64,000 bases of DNA from Bacteroidetes bacterium ADurb.Bin013 (GTDB taxonomy: Bacteria > Bacteroidota > Bacteroidia > Bacteroidales > UBA932): assembly GCA_002071385.1 (NCBI GenBank), contig MWFB01000008.1, positions 1 through 64,000 on the forward strand, given 5' to 3'. The translations under genes and the position numbers were made by a program. The notes beneath the pieces are model-generated. The model searched no databases, had not been told where the DNA came from, and saw nothing but the letters and a program-made list of their open reading frames with translations. Shown here piece by piece: positions 37,294-46,191 of the stretch. Position 1 is the first letter of the stretch; each line of letters starts with the position of its first letter.

Positions 37294-38567
37294 AAAAGAT
37301 CTTCAAAAGCATCAACATCTTCTTTAAACTGCTGGGTGAAAGCTTTGTGATGTCATACGACTCTGTAAAAGGAGACAAATTCAGGGCCTTTCTCTCCCTG
37401 CTGGGAGTTACCATCGGGATATTTTCCATAGTAGCCGTCTTCACCGCCATCGAGGCCCTGGAGAAAAATGTCCGGAACATGTTTTCCGCGCTGGGAACCG
37501 ATGTGGTTTACATAGACAAGTTTTCCTGGGAAGCTTTTACGGAAGAAGGAGGTTTCAAATGGTGGGAATACAGACAACGCCCCAATAACACCTACGAAGA
37601 ATTCATTTTCCTGCAAAAGAACCTGAACCACGCAGACATGGTTGCCCTGTCGGTCTACACCACCAGCAATGTGGGATATGAGAGAAACGTCATCCGCAAC
37701 GCATCCATCCAGGGGGTCACGTATGACTGGAACAAGATTTCCTATTTCGAGTTAAGTGAAGGCCGTTATTTCACCTTCGCCGAGGCAGCCGAAAACATAC
37801 CCCTGGTGGTGATTGGACAGAACGTGGCCGATGAACTTTTTCCGCCCGGCATCTCTCCGACCAACACCAACATCAAGATCGGGGGCTTTACCGCCCGCGT
37901 CATTGGCGTTATCAAGAAAAAAGGCGAGTCCATGTTTGACCCCATCACGTATGACGATGCGGTCATCGTCCCCCTGCTTTTTATCCGCAACTTCCTGGAT
38001 TTGAGGAACACATCCCCCAGCATCGTGGTACACAGGAATCCGGAGGCCGATGAAGAAGAGTTTATGGCCGAGTTGCGCATCGCCATGCGCGCTATACGCC
38101 GCCTGAAGCCCATACAGAAAGACAACTTCGCCCTGAACAAAATGTCGTTCCTGGACGATGCCCTGTCACAACTTTTTAAAGTCATTTCGCTGGCCGGCTG
38201 GGTGATAGGGGGCTTTTCCATTCTCATAGGTGCCTTTGGTGTGGCCAACATCATGTTTGTTTCTGTTAAGGAAAGAACACATATCATTGGCATCGAAAAA
38301 GCCATGGGGGCAAAAAGCTCCTTTGTGCTGGCCCAGTTCCTTTTTGAAGCTGTCCTGCTGGCGATCCTGGGTGGTATGATAGGGATCCTGGTCGTATGGG
38401 GCCTGACGATTTTCGTCACCCGGCAGTATGATTTTGTCATGACCATGTCCATGGGCAACATAATGCGCGGGGTGCTGATATCAGGGCTGGTAGGCATTGT
38501 GGCAGGCTTCATACCCTCGCTCCAGGCAGCCAGGATGGACCCCGTGGAAGCTATGAACCAGCATTGA
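37290..38567 (+). CDS. ABC transporter permease (MacB/FtsX type)
   Basis: A 425-aa permease with the MacB periplasmic core domain between an N-terminal TM (RAFLSLLGVTIGIFSIVAVFTAI) and three C-terminal TMs (WVIGGFSILIGAFGVANIMFV, FLFEAVLLAILGGMIGILVV, LISGLVGIVAGFIPSLQAA). The typical VKERTHIIGIEKAMGA cytoplasmic loop and the terminal AARMDPVEAM are present. Such proteins couple cytosolic ATP to transport or signalling across the envelope with a separate ATPase. No ATPase gene is adjacent; the LolD-like gene at 57.2 kb is far away. It overlaps mutS by 4 nt and the convergent ksgA by 17 nt. Confidence 0.88.
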   Translation: MKKIFKSINIFFKLLGESFVMSYDSVKGDKFRAFLSLLGVTIGIFSIVAVFTAIEALEKNVRNMFSALGTDVVYIDKFSWEAFTEEGGFKWWEYRQRPNNTYEEFIFLQKNLNHADMVALSVYTTSNVGYERNVIRNASIQGVTYDWNKISYFELSEGRYFTFAEAAENIPLVVIGQNVADELFPPGISPTNTNIKIGGFTARVIGVIKKKGESMFDPITYDDAVIVPLLFIRNFLDLRNTSPSIVVHRNPEADEEEFMAELRIAMRAIRRLKPIQKDNFALNKMSFLDDALSQLFKVISLAGWVIGGFSILIGAFGVANIMFVSVKERTHIIGIEKAMGAKSSFVLAQFLFEAVLLAILGGMIGILVVWGLTIFVTRQYDFVMTMSMGNIMRGVLISGLVGIVAGFIPSLQAARMDPVEAMNQH

Positions 38568-39351
38568 GAAAGGCGGCCACCTGCTGCGTTAAAGCTACGA
38601 ATTCCTCTATACCCAGTTGCTCTGGTCTCAGTCCCGAGAAAGGTGAAACAAAGCCCTTTTTCTCACCCAGTAACGGTTTCAGGCTGTTATGAATGGTTTT
38701 CCGCCGCTGGTTGAACGTGGTTTTGACCACTTTGCGGAACAATTCTTCAGGGCAGTCCAGGGCAGTTCTCCTGTTACGCACCAGGCGGATCACACCCGAC
38801 TGCACCTTGGGAGGAGGGGAGAAAGCGCCGGCAGGCACGGTAAACAGATATTCTGCATCATACCAGGCTTGCAGCAGGACACTCAGGATACCATATGTCT
38901 TTGAGCCCGGAGGGGCACAGAACCTTTCGGCCACCTCTTTCTGCAGCATGCCCGTCACAAGGGGGATGGAATCCCGCCATTCCAGGACCCTGATAAATAT
39001 CTGTGAAGAGATGTTGTAAGGGAAATTCCCTATCAGGAGAAACCGGGGAGGGAAAACCGAACGTGCCGCCGTGAGGAAATCACCCTCAATGAGCCGGCTT
39101 CCCAGGCCGGGGTATTTTTTTTGAAGGAAACCCACCGATTCCCTGTCCAGTTCTATGGCATGGTAATCAAGGCAGGGTCTTTCCAGCAGAAAATCCGTAA
39201 GCACGCCGGTGCCCGGACCCACTTCCACAACCGGGATCCCGGCGCCGGAGCGCATTTCCTTTTCCGGCCACAGTCCGTCCACTATCCGGGCGGCCACCTT
39301 CAGGTCGTTGAGAAAATGTTGTCCGAGTGATTTTTTAGGCCTTACTTCCAT
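38551..39351 (-). CDS. rsmA: 16S rRNA (adenine1518/1519-N6) dimethyltransferase RsmA (KsgA)
   Basis: A 266-aa SAM-dependent methyltransferase of the KsgA/Dim1 family. Seen are KKSLGQHFLND, the SAM motif VEVGPGTGVLTDFLLER, IEGDFL, and the NFPYNISSQI catalytic motif (NxPY form), then the C-terminal helical domain. It dimethylates two adjacent adenines at the 3' end of 16S rRNA, a late checkpoint of 30S assembly. I choose the ATG at 39351; the TACCTTTG element 7 nt upstream excludes the longer open frame to 39396. Confidence 0.96.
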   Translation of the reverse strand: MEVRPKKSLGQHFLNDLKVAARIVDGLWPEKEMRSGAGIPVVEVGPGTGVLTDFLLERPCLDYHAIELDRESVGFLQKKYPGLGSRLIEGDFLTAARSVFPPRFLLIGNFPYNISSQIFIRVLEWRDSIPLVTGMLQKEVAERFCAPPGSKTYGILSVLLQAWYDAEYLFTVPAGAFSPPPKVQSGVIRLVRNRRTALDCPEELFRKVVKTTFNQRRKTIHNSLKPLLGEKKGFVSPFSGLRPEQLGIEEFVALTQQVAAFLNAGS

Positions 39352-39358
39352 GATAATA

Positions 39359-39366
39359 CAAAGGTA
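39359..39366 (-). promoter_or_regulatory. TACCTTTG -7 element (rsmA)
   Basis: The minus strand reads TACCTTTG, 7 nt before the rsmA ATG, predicting a near-leaderless mRNA. It faces away from a TACCTTTA on the plus strand, 8 bp apart. Confidence 0.65.
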
Positions 39367-39374
39367 GTTTTTTA

Positions 39375-39382
39375 TACCTTTA
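39375..39382 (+). promoter_or_regulatory. Near-match -7 element TACCTTTA (serine hydrolase)
   Basis: TACCTTTA differs from the consensus in the last base and lies 22 nt before the ATG at 39405, back to back with the rsmA element. Confidence 0.4.
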
Positions 39383-39404
39383 CGGAAATCTAACACTTTA
39401 ATCT

Positions 39405-40565
39405 ATGAAAAGAACTGTCATAATTATGGCCGCGCTGCTGGTCCTGGTATCCTGTTCCGGCTACAGGACGCATAAAGCGGATATCCGCCTGGATGAACTC
39501 AGGCAGGAACTCAATGCTGTGGGACTGTCAGTTGCCGTAATATCCGACAACCAGGTGGTGTATACAGGGGCAACCGGTTTCAGGAACATGGAAACCAGGG
39601 AACCACTCAGCTCCTCCGACCTGATGCGTATAGCCTCCATATCAAAAAGCTTTACGGCAACCGCCATCATGCAGCTTTATGAGGCAGGCTGTTTTGACCT
39701 GGACGACGACATAGGAACCGCACTGGGTTTTCCGGTAAGGAATCCCCATTATCCGGACATACCCATCACTTATAGGATGTTGCTGTCCCATACATCAAGC
39801 CTGAGCGACAGTGCGGGCTATTTCTCCCTGGACGTGCTCCGTCCCGACATCACCAAAGACGTGTCCCCGTCCTTCAATGACTATGCTCCCGGCACAGCAT
39901 ACCAGTATTGCAACCTGGGTTTCAACACCCTGGGAATCCTTGTGGAGATCCATTCAGGGGAACGGTTTGACCAATACCTCTGGTATAACGTGCTGGAACC
40001 CCTGGGCGTTTACGCCTCCTATAATGTGAACGACCTGGACACCACCCGTTTTGCCACCATCTATTCCTTTGAGGATGGTGAGTTTGTACCGGCACCCCAG
40101 GCATACAACCCCAGGAAAGAAGATATTGAAAATTATGTGATGGGTTCTTCCGCCGTAGTTTTCTCTCCCACAGGAGGGCTCAAGATCAGCGCACCAGACC
40201 TGGCGCGACAGGCGTTGGTCCAGATGAATGACGGGACCCTGGACGGCAGGGAAGTGCTCACACGGGAAAGCGTTGCACTCATGCAAACACCCCAAAGCCC
40301 AGGAGGCCGCGATACCATGGCCGAAGGCCTAGGCTATGGATTTGCCCTGCAAAAGACGGATAAACTGATTGAAGGGGAAATCATGACAGGACATACCGGA
40401 AGCGCCTACGGGCTTTACTCGGCCATGTTCTTTGAAAAGGATAAGAAATTCGGCTTCGTGGTCCTGTGCAATGGCTGCGACACGTCAATACCCAACAGGG
40501 ATAACGGATTCATGGCCGTGCAGACAGACGTGATCAACGCCCTGTACGACATCTTCATCCGGTAA
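39405..40565 (+). CDS. Serine hydrolase, beta-lactamase/DD-peptidase fold lipoprotein
   Basis: A 386-aa class-C-like serine hydrolase with a lipoprotein signal (MAALLVLVSC, Cys17). The active-site motifs are Ser78-x-x-Lys81 in ASISKSF, Tyr-x-Asn in YQYCNLGFN, and His-Thr-Gly in GHTGSAYG, the class C counterpart of KTG. The family includes esterases, D-aminopeptidases and penicillin-binding-like enzymes. Sequence does not decide between these and true beta-lactamase, and lipoprotein anchoring with no ampR-like neighbour argues against the latter. It is divergent from rsmA and convergent with aspS. Confidence 0.87.
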   Translation: MKRTVIIMAALLVLVSCSGYRTHKADIRLDELRQELNAVGLSVAVISDNQVVYTGATGFRNMETREPLSSSDLMRIASISKSFTATAIMQLYEAGCFDLDDDIGTALGFPVRNPHYPDIPITYRMLLSHTSSLSDSAGYFSLDVLRPDITKDVSPSFNDYAPGTAYQYCNLGFNTLGILVEIHSGERFDQYLWYNVLEPLGVYASYNVNDLDTTRFATIYSFEDGEFVPAPQAYNPRKEDIENYVMGSSAVVFSPTGGLKISAPDLARQALVQMNDGTLDGREVLTRESVALMQTPQSPGGRDTMAEGLGYGFALQKTDKLIEGEIMTGHTGSAYGLYSAMFFEKDKKFGFVVLCNGCDTSIPNRDNGFMAVQTDVINALYDIFIR

Positions 40566-40579
40566 GGGCCTGTGCCCTT
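40564..40579. terminator. Small hairpin between serine hydrolase and aspS
   Basis: AAGGGC and GCCCTT form a 6-bp stem with a CTGT loop, spanning the 13-bp convergent gap. The T/A context is weak, so it may be a bidirectional terminator or chance. Confidence 0.4.
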
Positions 40580-42342
40580 TACTTAAGGCCCAGTTCCTTT
40601 TTTTGCAAGGCATCAATTCCGGCGGGAGCATCCAGCATGACATCCCTGCCGGAATTGTTTTTCGGGAATGCAATGAAATCGCGAATACTCTCCGATCCGC
40701 CAAAGAGCGAACACAAGCGGTCAAATCCGAAGGCAATACCGCCATGCGGGGGCGCACCGTAGCGGAACGCATCAATGATGCAGGAAAACCTGGCATTTAC
40801 CTCCTCTTCCGTCATGCCCAATATCCGGAACATCCTTTCCTGCATGCGGGCATCGTGTATCCTTATGGACCCCCCGCCAATTTCAGTGCCATTCAGCACG
40901 AAGTCATATGCGTTGGCATTCACCTGTTCCAAGTCACGGGGATCGTCGCTGTAGAACTTATCAAGGTCCTCCGGCTTGGGGGCTGTGAATGGATGGTGTT
41001 TGGCATAGAAACGTTGTGTTTCCTCGTCCCATTCCAATAAGGGGAAATCGTACACCCACAAAGGGGCAAAAACATCTTTGTTTCTCAATCCCAGCCGGCT
41101 GCCCATTTCCAGGCGCAAGCTTCCCAATGCTTCCAGGGTTTTTGTTTCCGGGCCGCTCATTACCAGCAACAGGTCTCCCCCTGTTGCGCCTGTCTGTTGC
41201 GTCCAGCGGGCCAGCGTCTGCTGGTCAAAATATTTATCCACGGAAGATTTATAGGCCACCGAGCCGTCACCTTCTGCCTGGCAACGCACATATACCAACC
41301 CGGAACCGCCTACCTGCGGCCGTTTTACCCATTCTGTAAGTTCCTCCAGCTGCTTTCTGGTATACCCGGCTGCCCCCTTGACGCAAATGGCCCCCACATA
41401 GGCGGCGTTCCTGAAGACGCTGAATTCCGTATCCCTTGTAAAGGTGGTAAGATCGTTTATCAACATGTCAAACCGAATGTCGGGCTTGTCGCTTCCGTAT
41501 TTTTCCATGGCTGTCTTATAGGACATGCGGGGCAGGGGAGCTGTGAAATCCAGGTTGTGCACCTTTTTGAAAAGATGCAGTATCAACCCTTCAAACACAG
41601 AAAGGACATCGTCCCGCTCCACAAAAGACATTTCGCAGTCTATTTGTGTGAATTCCGGTTGCCGGTCTGCCCTCAGATCTTCATCGCGGAAACAGCGCAC
41701 GATCTGGTAATACTTGTCATAACCAGCTATCATGAGCAGCTGCTTTAATTGTTGCGGGCTCTGGGGCAAGGCATAAAACTGCCCCTGGTTCATGCGCGAG
41801 GGCACCACAAAATCACGGGCCCCTTCCGGGGTGGATTTGATCAGGAAAGGTGTCTCGATTTCCAGGAAACCGCAATTGTCCAAATAACCGCGTGTTTCCT
41901 GTGCGATTTTGTGACGCAGTATCATGGCCTTTTGCAACGGGGGCCTTCGCAGGTCCAGGTAGCGGTAACGGGCACGCAGTTCTTCCCCGCCATCGGAGAT
42001 TTCCTCAATGGTAAAGGGCGGTACCTGCGACGGGCTCAGCACACTTATCCCGCCGAGGTCAATTTCAATTTCCCCGGTGGGGATTTTCAGGTTTTTGCTG
42101 CTTCGTTCCACAACAATCCCCTCGGCCGAGACCACAAACTCACGCCCCAGCGATTCGGCGGTTTCCTTTACCTTGACCGGGGAATCTTCTTTGACTACCA
42201 GCTGGGTGATTCCATACCGGTCCCGCAGGTCAATGAAAGTCATTCCTCCCAGTTTTCTTATCCGTTGTATCCACCCGGCCAGTGTAACCCTCTGGCCGGC
42301 GCAAGACAGGTCAAGTTCTCCGCATGTGTGTGTCCTGTACAT
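40579..42342 (-). CDS. aspS: Aspartyl-tRNA synthetase
   Basis: A 587-aa class IIb synthetase of the bacterial type. An N-terminal OB-fold anticodon domain ([34 protein letters not shown]) is followed by motif 2 ([20 protein letters not shown]). The GAD insertion lies about residues 280-420, and motif 3 is the [15 protein letters not shown] context. I choose the ATG at 42342 rather than 42363. [10 protein letters not shown] is the family start, and the upstream ATG coincides with the -7 element, so it could not be in the transcript. Whether it is discriminating or also charges tRNA-Asn is not decided here. Confidence 0.97.
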   Translation of the reverse strand: MYRTHTCGELDLSCAGQRVTLAGWIQRIRKLGGMTFIDLRDRYGITQLVVKEDSPVKVKETAESLGREFVVSAEGIVVERSSKNLKIPTGEIEIDLGGISVLSPSQVPPFTIEEISDGGEELRARYRYLDLRRPPLQKAMILRHKIAQETRGYLDNCGFLEIETPFLIKSTPEGARDFVVPSRMNQGQFYALPQSPQQLKQLLMIAGYDKYYQIVRCFRDEDLRADRQPEFTQIDCEMSFVERDDVLSVFEGLILHLFKKVHNLDFTAPLPRMSYKTAMEKYGSDKPDIRFDMLINDLTTFTRDTEFSVFRNAAYVGAICVKGAAGYTRKQLEELTEWVKRPQVGGSGLVYVRCQAEGDGSVAYKSSVDKYFDQQTLARWTQQTGATGGDLLLVMSGPETKTLEALGSLRLEMGSRLGLRNKDVFAPLWVYDFPLLEWDEETQRFYAKHHPFTAPKPEDLDKFYSDDPRDLEQVNANAYDFVLNGTEIGGGSIRIHDARMQERMFRILGMTEEEVNARFSCIIDAFRYGAPPHGGIAFGFDRLCSLFGGSESIRDFIAFPKNNSGRDVMLDAPAGIDALQKKELGLK

Positions 42343-42362
42343 TTCCAAACATTTTATGGTCA

Positions 42363-42370
42363 CAAAGGTA
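42363..42370 (-). promoter_or_regulatory. TACCTTTG -7 element (aspS)
   Basis: The minus strand reads TACCTTTG, 20 nt before the chosen aspS ATG. With the thyA element it forms a perfect inverted repeat spaced by 13 bp. Confidence 0.65.
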
Positions 42371-42383
42371 ATGAGAAAATGGC

Positions 42384-42391
42384 TACCTTTG
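42384..42391 (+). promoter_or_regulatory. TACCTTTG -7 element (thyA-folA)
   Basis: An exact TACCTTTG lies 7 nt before the thyA ATG, so the mRNA should be leaderless or nearly so. It is the mirror image of the aspS element. Confidence 0.68.
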
Positions 42392-42398
42392 TTTTGAT

Positions 42399-43193
42399 AT
42401 GAAAAACTATTTGGACCTGTTACAATACATACTGGATAACGGAACCGACAAGGAGGACAGGACCGGTACCGGCACCAGGAGCGTTTTCGGATACCAGATG
42501 CGTTGTCCCCTGGCAGAGGGATTCCCCCTGCTCACCACCAAAAAAGTACACCTCAAATCCATCATTTATGAATTGTTATGGTTCCTGCGTGGTGACACCA
42601 ACATTGCATACCTCAACCGGAATGGGGTGACCATCTGGGATGAGTGGGCAGACGCGCGGGGAGACCTCGGACCTGTGTACGGGAAGCAATGGCGTTCCTG
42701 GGAAACGGCAGACGGACAAGTCATAGACCAGATAGCAGCCCTTATTGAGGGACTCAGGTCAAATCCCAACGGCAGGCGCCACATTGTCAGTGCCTGGAAC
42801 GTAGGACAGATCTCCCGCATGGCGCTGCCGCCCTGCCACGTCCTGTTCCAGTTCTATGTCGCGGACGGGAAACTCTCCTGCCAGCTATACCAGCGCAGTG
42901 CCGATGTTTTCCTGGGCGTCCCCTTCAATATTGCCTCTTATTCCCTGCTTACCCTGATGGTGGCACAGGTGTGCGGCTTCCGGCCGGGAGATTATATCCA
43001 TACTTTTGGGGATGCGCACATATACAGGAACCATATGGAACAGGTGCACCTGCAGCTTTCACGCACCCCGCGCCCGCTGCCGCACATGATACTGAACCCG
43101 GATCGTCACGATATTTTCGGGTTTGAATACTCCGATTTCACCCTTCAGGATTACGATCCCCATCCCCTGATCAAAGCTCCTGTTGCCGTATGA
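42399..43193 (+). CDS. thyA: Thymidylate synthase
   Basis: A 264-aa folate-dependent enzyme making dTMP from dUMP with methylene-tetrahydrofolate. Seen are [33 protein letters not shown], the catalytic cysteine in [13 protein letters not shown], and [20 protein letters not shown]. It is exactly the E. coli length. The stop overlaps the folA start (ATGA), giving the classical thyA-folA coupling that regenerates tetrahydrofolate. Confidence 0.98.
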   Translation: MKNYLDLLQYILDNGTDKEDRTGTGTRSVFGYQMRCPLAEGFPLLTTKKVHLKSIIYELLWFLRGDTNIAYLNRNGVTIWDEWADARGDLGPVYGKQWRSWETADGQVIDQIAALIEGLRSNPNGRRHIVSAWNVGQISRMALPPCHVLFQFYVADGKLSCQLYQRSADVFLGVPFNIASYSLLTLMVAQVCGFRPGDYIHTFGDAHIYRNHMEQVHLQLSRTPRPLPHMILNPDRHDIFGFEYSDFTLQDYDPHPLIKAPVAV

Positions 43194-43705
43194 AAAGTGA
43201 ACATCCATCCAAACCAGGCATTCTTTCCCTTATAGCCGTACTGGGACCATCAGGGGAACTCGGCGTTCGCAACGGGTTGCTGTGGCATATTTCCGAAGAC
43301 CTGAAACATTTCAAGTCCCTGACCATGGGACATACCGTCATCATGGGCCGCAGGACTTTTGAATCGCTGGGCAAACAGCTGCCAGGGCGGACCAACATTG
43401 TGCTTTCACGTTCAGGAAAGAAACTGGAAGAAATTCTGGAGGACGTAAAAGATCAGCCGGAAGTGTTTATCATCGGGGGAGCCCAGGTCTACCGCCAGGC
43501 CATACACCTGGCAGACAGGCTTTATATAACCCATGTACAGGCCCCGTTGCCATCCGGAGGGGCCGATGTGTTTTTTCCGCCCATAGATCCCCGGCAATGG
43601 CAGGAAGTATCGCGGCAGGACTTTGTCAGGGGAGCTGCTTTCCCGTATCCTTTTTCCTTCGTAACATACGAACGCAGGAAAACACAACAGCAGCCGCCAG
43701 TGTAA
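43190..43705 (+). CDS. folA: Dihydrofolate reductase
   Basis: A 171-aa enzyme reducing dihydrofolate to tetrahydrofolate with NADPH. It has [21 protein letters not shown] (substrate loop with Trp and acidic Glu/Asp), the NADPH motif [15 protein letters not shown], and [13 protein letters not shown]. The core ends at FSFVTYERR; the last eight residues KTQQQPPV are an extension. The last 80 bp of the gene also encode, on the other strand, the final membrane helix of the YfhO protein. It is translationally coupled to thyA. Confidence 0.97.
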   Translation: MKSEHPSKPGILSLIAVLGPSGELGVRNGLLWHISEDLKHFKSLTMGHTVIMGRRTFESLGKQLPGRTNIVLSRSGKKLEEILEDVKDQPEVFIIGGAQVYRQAIHLADRLYITHVQAPLPSGGADVFFPPIDPRQWQEVSRQDFVRGAAFPYPFSFVTYERRKTQQQPPV

Positions 43706-46127
43706 GCAACAGCCCAACAGAGCTGATGCGTGAAACCAGGATTCCCGTTGTGTAGGAAGCAGGCAGGTAAGTAAAGCGTATGCCGTGCTCCCCGGCAGGC
43801 ACAAGCAGGGTGCGGGTGATATAATTGGACCGCAGGATGGGCACCTCTTCCCCGTCTATCCAGGCCTTCCATCCTTTCGGATAGAAAACCTCCCCGAATA
43901 CCACAATTCCGTCTTTTTCCATGGATGCGTTGTATTCCAGCGTATTGGGAGAATAGGATGCCAGTGTTACAGTCGAACCTGACGGACTGGCGGCCTGTAC
44001 CCATTCCTCCGGGGCATCACGCATCACCGCTGTTGTCCGCAGGTCGGCACGGGAAAGCATTTCCAGTTCTTCCAGGTTTGTCTCCACGGGCAGGATAGAA
44101 GACACCACCCAGGCGTTTCCCAGGGCATGCGGGTTGACAACCGGAGCAGCGTCACCGGACAGGATGACATACCGTGTGTTGAGCAGATTCATGACCGGGG
44201 TGCTTGTCTGTTCCCCCTGGTATGCAAATATTTCCGAGGCGTCTTGCAGCGTCTGACACTGTCTGATCTTTTCCATGAAATACTGCATTTCCGGTAACAG
44301 GTGGCGGTCTATCACATCCTGATACCGCTGCAGTTTGGCCGCATTGTATCCGCCTATGGATTTGTGGTGATAACTGGGACGGGATTCAGAGAAAGGACTT
44401 CCCGTAAGATCCAGTACGCGATAGTACATGTCCGGATCTCCCTTTATGAGTTTATCCACGGGTCTTTCTGCAAACTGGTTGCTGTAATTGCTGCGGGTGA
44501 CAAAATGTGAATCGTTCAGGTAACGTCTGGCTGCAGGCAGGTAATCCACCAGGAGCAGGATGCCCAGGGCTGCGACAGCCCATACCGTTCTCATTTTTTT
44601 ATGGACAGCCAGCCAGATGACAAGTGCCGCTCCCGCTATCAGGAAAGCAGAACGGAAGGCATCCTGGCGCAATAACCCTTTCCGATCAGCCACCAGCGCT
44701 GGGAGCAGTTCTCCGGGGAGCGAGGCATCGGAAGGCCCTGTAAAAGAACCCGCCAGGGAAGGAGCCAGGGCAAAAACAAGACATAGGCCGGCGGTAATGC
44801 CCAGGCTCCAGTATAGGGCCCGGGTGGTTTTTTCCTGCGGATATTGATTATCCAGAAGATTCCATACAGCATATATACCCAGCGCAGGCACCACCATCTG
44901 CCAGATTACCAGGATCATGCTTACGGTACGGAACTTATCGTACAAGGGAACGTACCGGAAAAACAACACCGAAAACCATTCCAGGTGGTATCCCCAGGAT
45001 AGCAGCAATGCCAGCAGCGAAACGCCCGCAAGGGCCCATTTCAGGGGCCCTTTGACCAGGATCAGCCCCAGTACAAAAAAGAAGATCATGATGGCTCCCA
45101 TGTACATGGGCCCGGCCGTGAAGGGTTGTTCTCCCCAGTACAGGGGCATGTTGGAAATAATGCTCCTGGCGTTGTATCCCATGCCCGAAAGTTTTTCATA
45201 GGAGTGCGAATCCTGGTCCAGTGCCCCGACAGAGGCCCCTCCCCTGAAATCGGGGATCATCATGTTGAAAGATTCCATTTGGGAATAGCTCCACTGGGTG
45301 GCGTAATCAACATCCAGTCCCTTGCGCGGGGCCTCTCCTTCCGGGTTTTCCAGTTCAGATCCGCCACGCATGGAATATTGCGTGTATTCATACATGGGAA
45401 GCAGGTGATTTGCCGAGGTGGCCAGGCCCAGCAATCCGGCCGCGATCAGCAACACCGTGGTGTTGACAAAACGCGGCAACCGCCGCCTGATGATGGCTTC
45501 TGCAAGTAAACCGCCAAAACAAAATACCATGATGAATCCCAGGTAATAAGTGATCTGGGGATGATTGGCAGCCACCTGGAAACTCACGGTCAGGGCAAAA
45601 AACAATGCTCCCCACAAGGCATTTTTCCGGTATGCAAACACGAGTGAAGCCAGCACCCAGGGCATATAGGCGATGGCTATCATCTTGGTCACATGTCCGG
45701 CCTGTATGATCTGCATGTTGTAAGCGCAGAAGGTTATGGCAATGGCTCCTCCCATGGCCAGCCACCCGTTGACCCCCAGGGCAAGGAACAACAGAAAACC
45801 ACCTACAAGTGAGAGGAAGAGATACGATGCCGGCGCCTTGCCGGCTTCCAGAACCCGGCTGATCAGCCGGGTATAATTGCCCCGGGTGACTTTATTGATG
45901 GTAATGGTAGGCATGCCACTGAACATGGAGTTGGTCCAGAGGGCCTCGTCCTCATGTGTCTGGTTGTAATCTTTTGCCTCCTTTGCCATGGCCTGCCAAG
46001 CCGAAATATCTCCCTGGTTGAGGACTTTTCCCTGGAAAATCTGGGGAACAAAACCATAGGATAACACCAGGAAAAAAACGGCAGCTACCGGATATACGAT
46101 CCATTTTTTAACAGGAATCTTCTGCAT
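43626..46127 (-). CDS. YfhO-family multi-spanning membrane protein
   Basis: An 833-aa integral membrane protein with many TM helices. The N-terminal anchor (IVYPVAAVFFLVLSYGFVP) is followed by a first periplasmic region with DEALWTNSMFSGMPTITI, then a membrane-rich middle. A large extracytoplasmic domain (about residues 520-790) precedes a last TM. The layout matches YfhO/GT-C-like proteins, which in Gram-positives help glycosylate teichoic acids; in Bacteroidota the role is unassigned. The ATG at 46127 lies 18 nt after the -7 element; a longer frame to 46148 overlaps that element. It overlaps convergent folA by 80 bp. Confidence 0.85.
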   Translation of the reverse strand: MQKIPVKKWIVYPVAAVFFLVLSYGFVPQIFQGKVLNQGDISAWQAMAKEAKDYNQTHEDEALWTNSMFSGMPTITINKVTRGNYTRLISRVLEAGKAPASYLFLSLVGGFLLFLALGVNGWLAMGGAIAITFCAYNMQIIQAGHVTKMIAIAYMPWVLASLVFAYRKNALWGALFFALTVSFQVAANHPQITYYLGFIMVFCFGGLLAEAIIRRRLPRFVNTTVLLIAAGLLGLATSANHLLPMYEYTQYSMRGGSELENPEGEAPRKGLDVDYATQWSYSQMESFNMMIPDFRGGASVGALDQDSHSYEKLSGMGYNARSIISNMPLYWGEQPFTAGPMYMGAIMIFFFVLGLILVKGPLKWALAGVSLLALLLSWGYHLEWFSVLFFRYVPLYDKFRTVSMILVIWQMVVPALGIYAVWNLLDNQYPQEKTTRALYWSLGITAGLCLVFALAPSLAGSFTGPSDASLPGELLPALVADRKGLLRQDAFRSAFLIAGAALVIWLAVHKKMRTVWAVAALGILLLVDYLPAARRYLNDSHFVTRSNYSNQFAERPVDKLIKGDPDMYYRVLDLTGSPFSESRPSYHHKSIGGYNAAKLQRYQDVIDRHLLPEMQYFMEKIRQCQTLQDASEIFAYQGEQTSTPVMNLLNTRYVILSGDAAPVVNPHALGNAWVVSSILPVETNLEELEMLSRADLRTTAVMRDAPEEWVQAASPSGSTVTLASYSPNTLEYNASMEKDGIVVFGEVFYPKGWKAWIDGEEVPILRSNYITRTLLVPAGEHGIRFTYLPASYTTGILVSRISSVGLLLTLAAAVVFSCVRMLRRKKDTGKQLP

Positions 46128-46145
46128 AGTTCTCTTATTTACTAA

Positions 46146-46153
46146 CAAAGGTA
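46146..46153 (-). promoter_or_regulatory. TACCTTTG -7 element (yfhO)
   Basis: The minus strand reads TACCTTTG, 18 nt before the ATG. It is back to back with the symporter element, 13 bp apart. Confidence 0.62.
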
Positions 46154-46166
46154 AAAAGAAAGGACG

Positions 46167-46174
46167 TATATTTG
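46167..46174 (+). promoter_or_regulatory. TAnnTTTG -7 element (sodium symporter)
   Basis: TATATTTG lies 17 nt before the ATG at 46192. Confidence 0.58.
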
Positions 46175-46191
46175 TCTAAAACCGACTCTTT

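Noticed and set aside
39405-40565. Serine hydrolase as an acquired class C beta-lactamase
   Set aside because: It is a chromosomal lipoprotein with no mobile-element context or regulator; the motifs are shared by many esterases and peptidases.
42362-42392. ACAAAGGTA/TACCTTTGT palindromes as repressor operators
   Set aside because: Each half is a full TAnnTTTG promoter element correctly placed for its gene, and the spacer varies between 8 and 14 bp; two opposed promoters explain it without a regulator.
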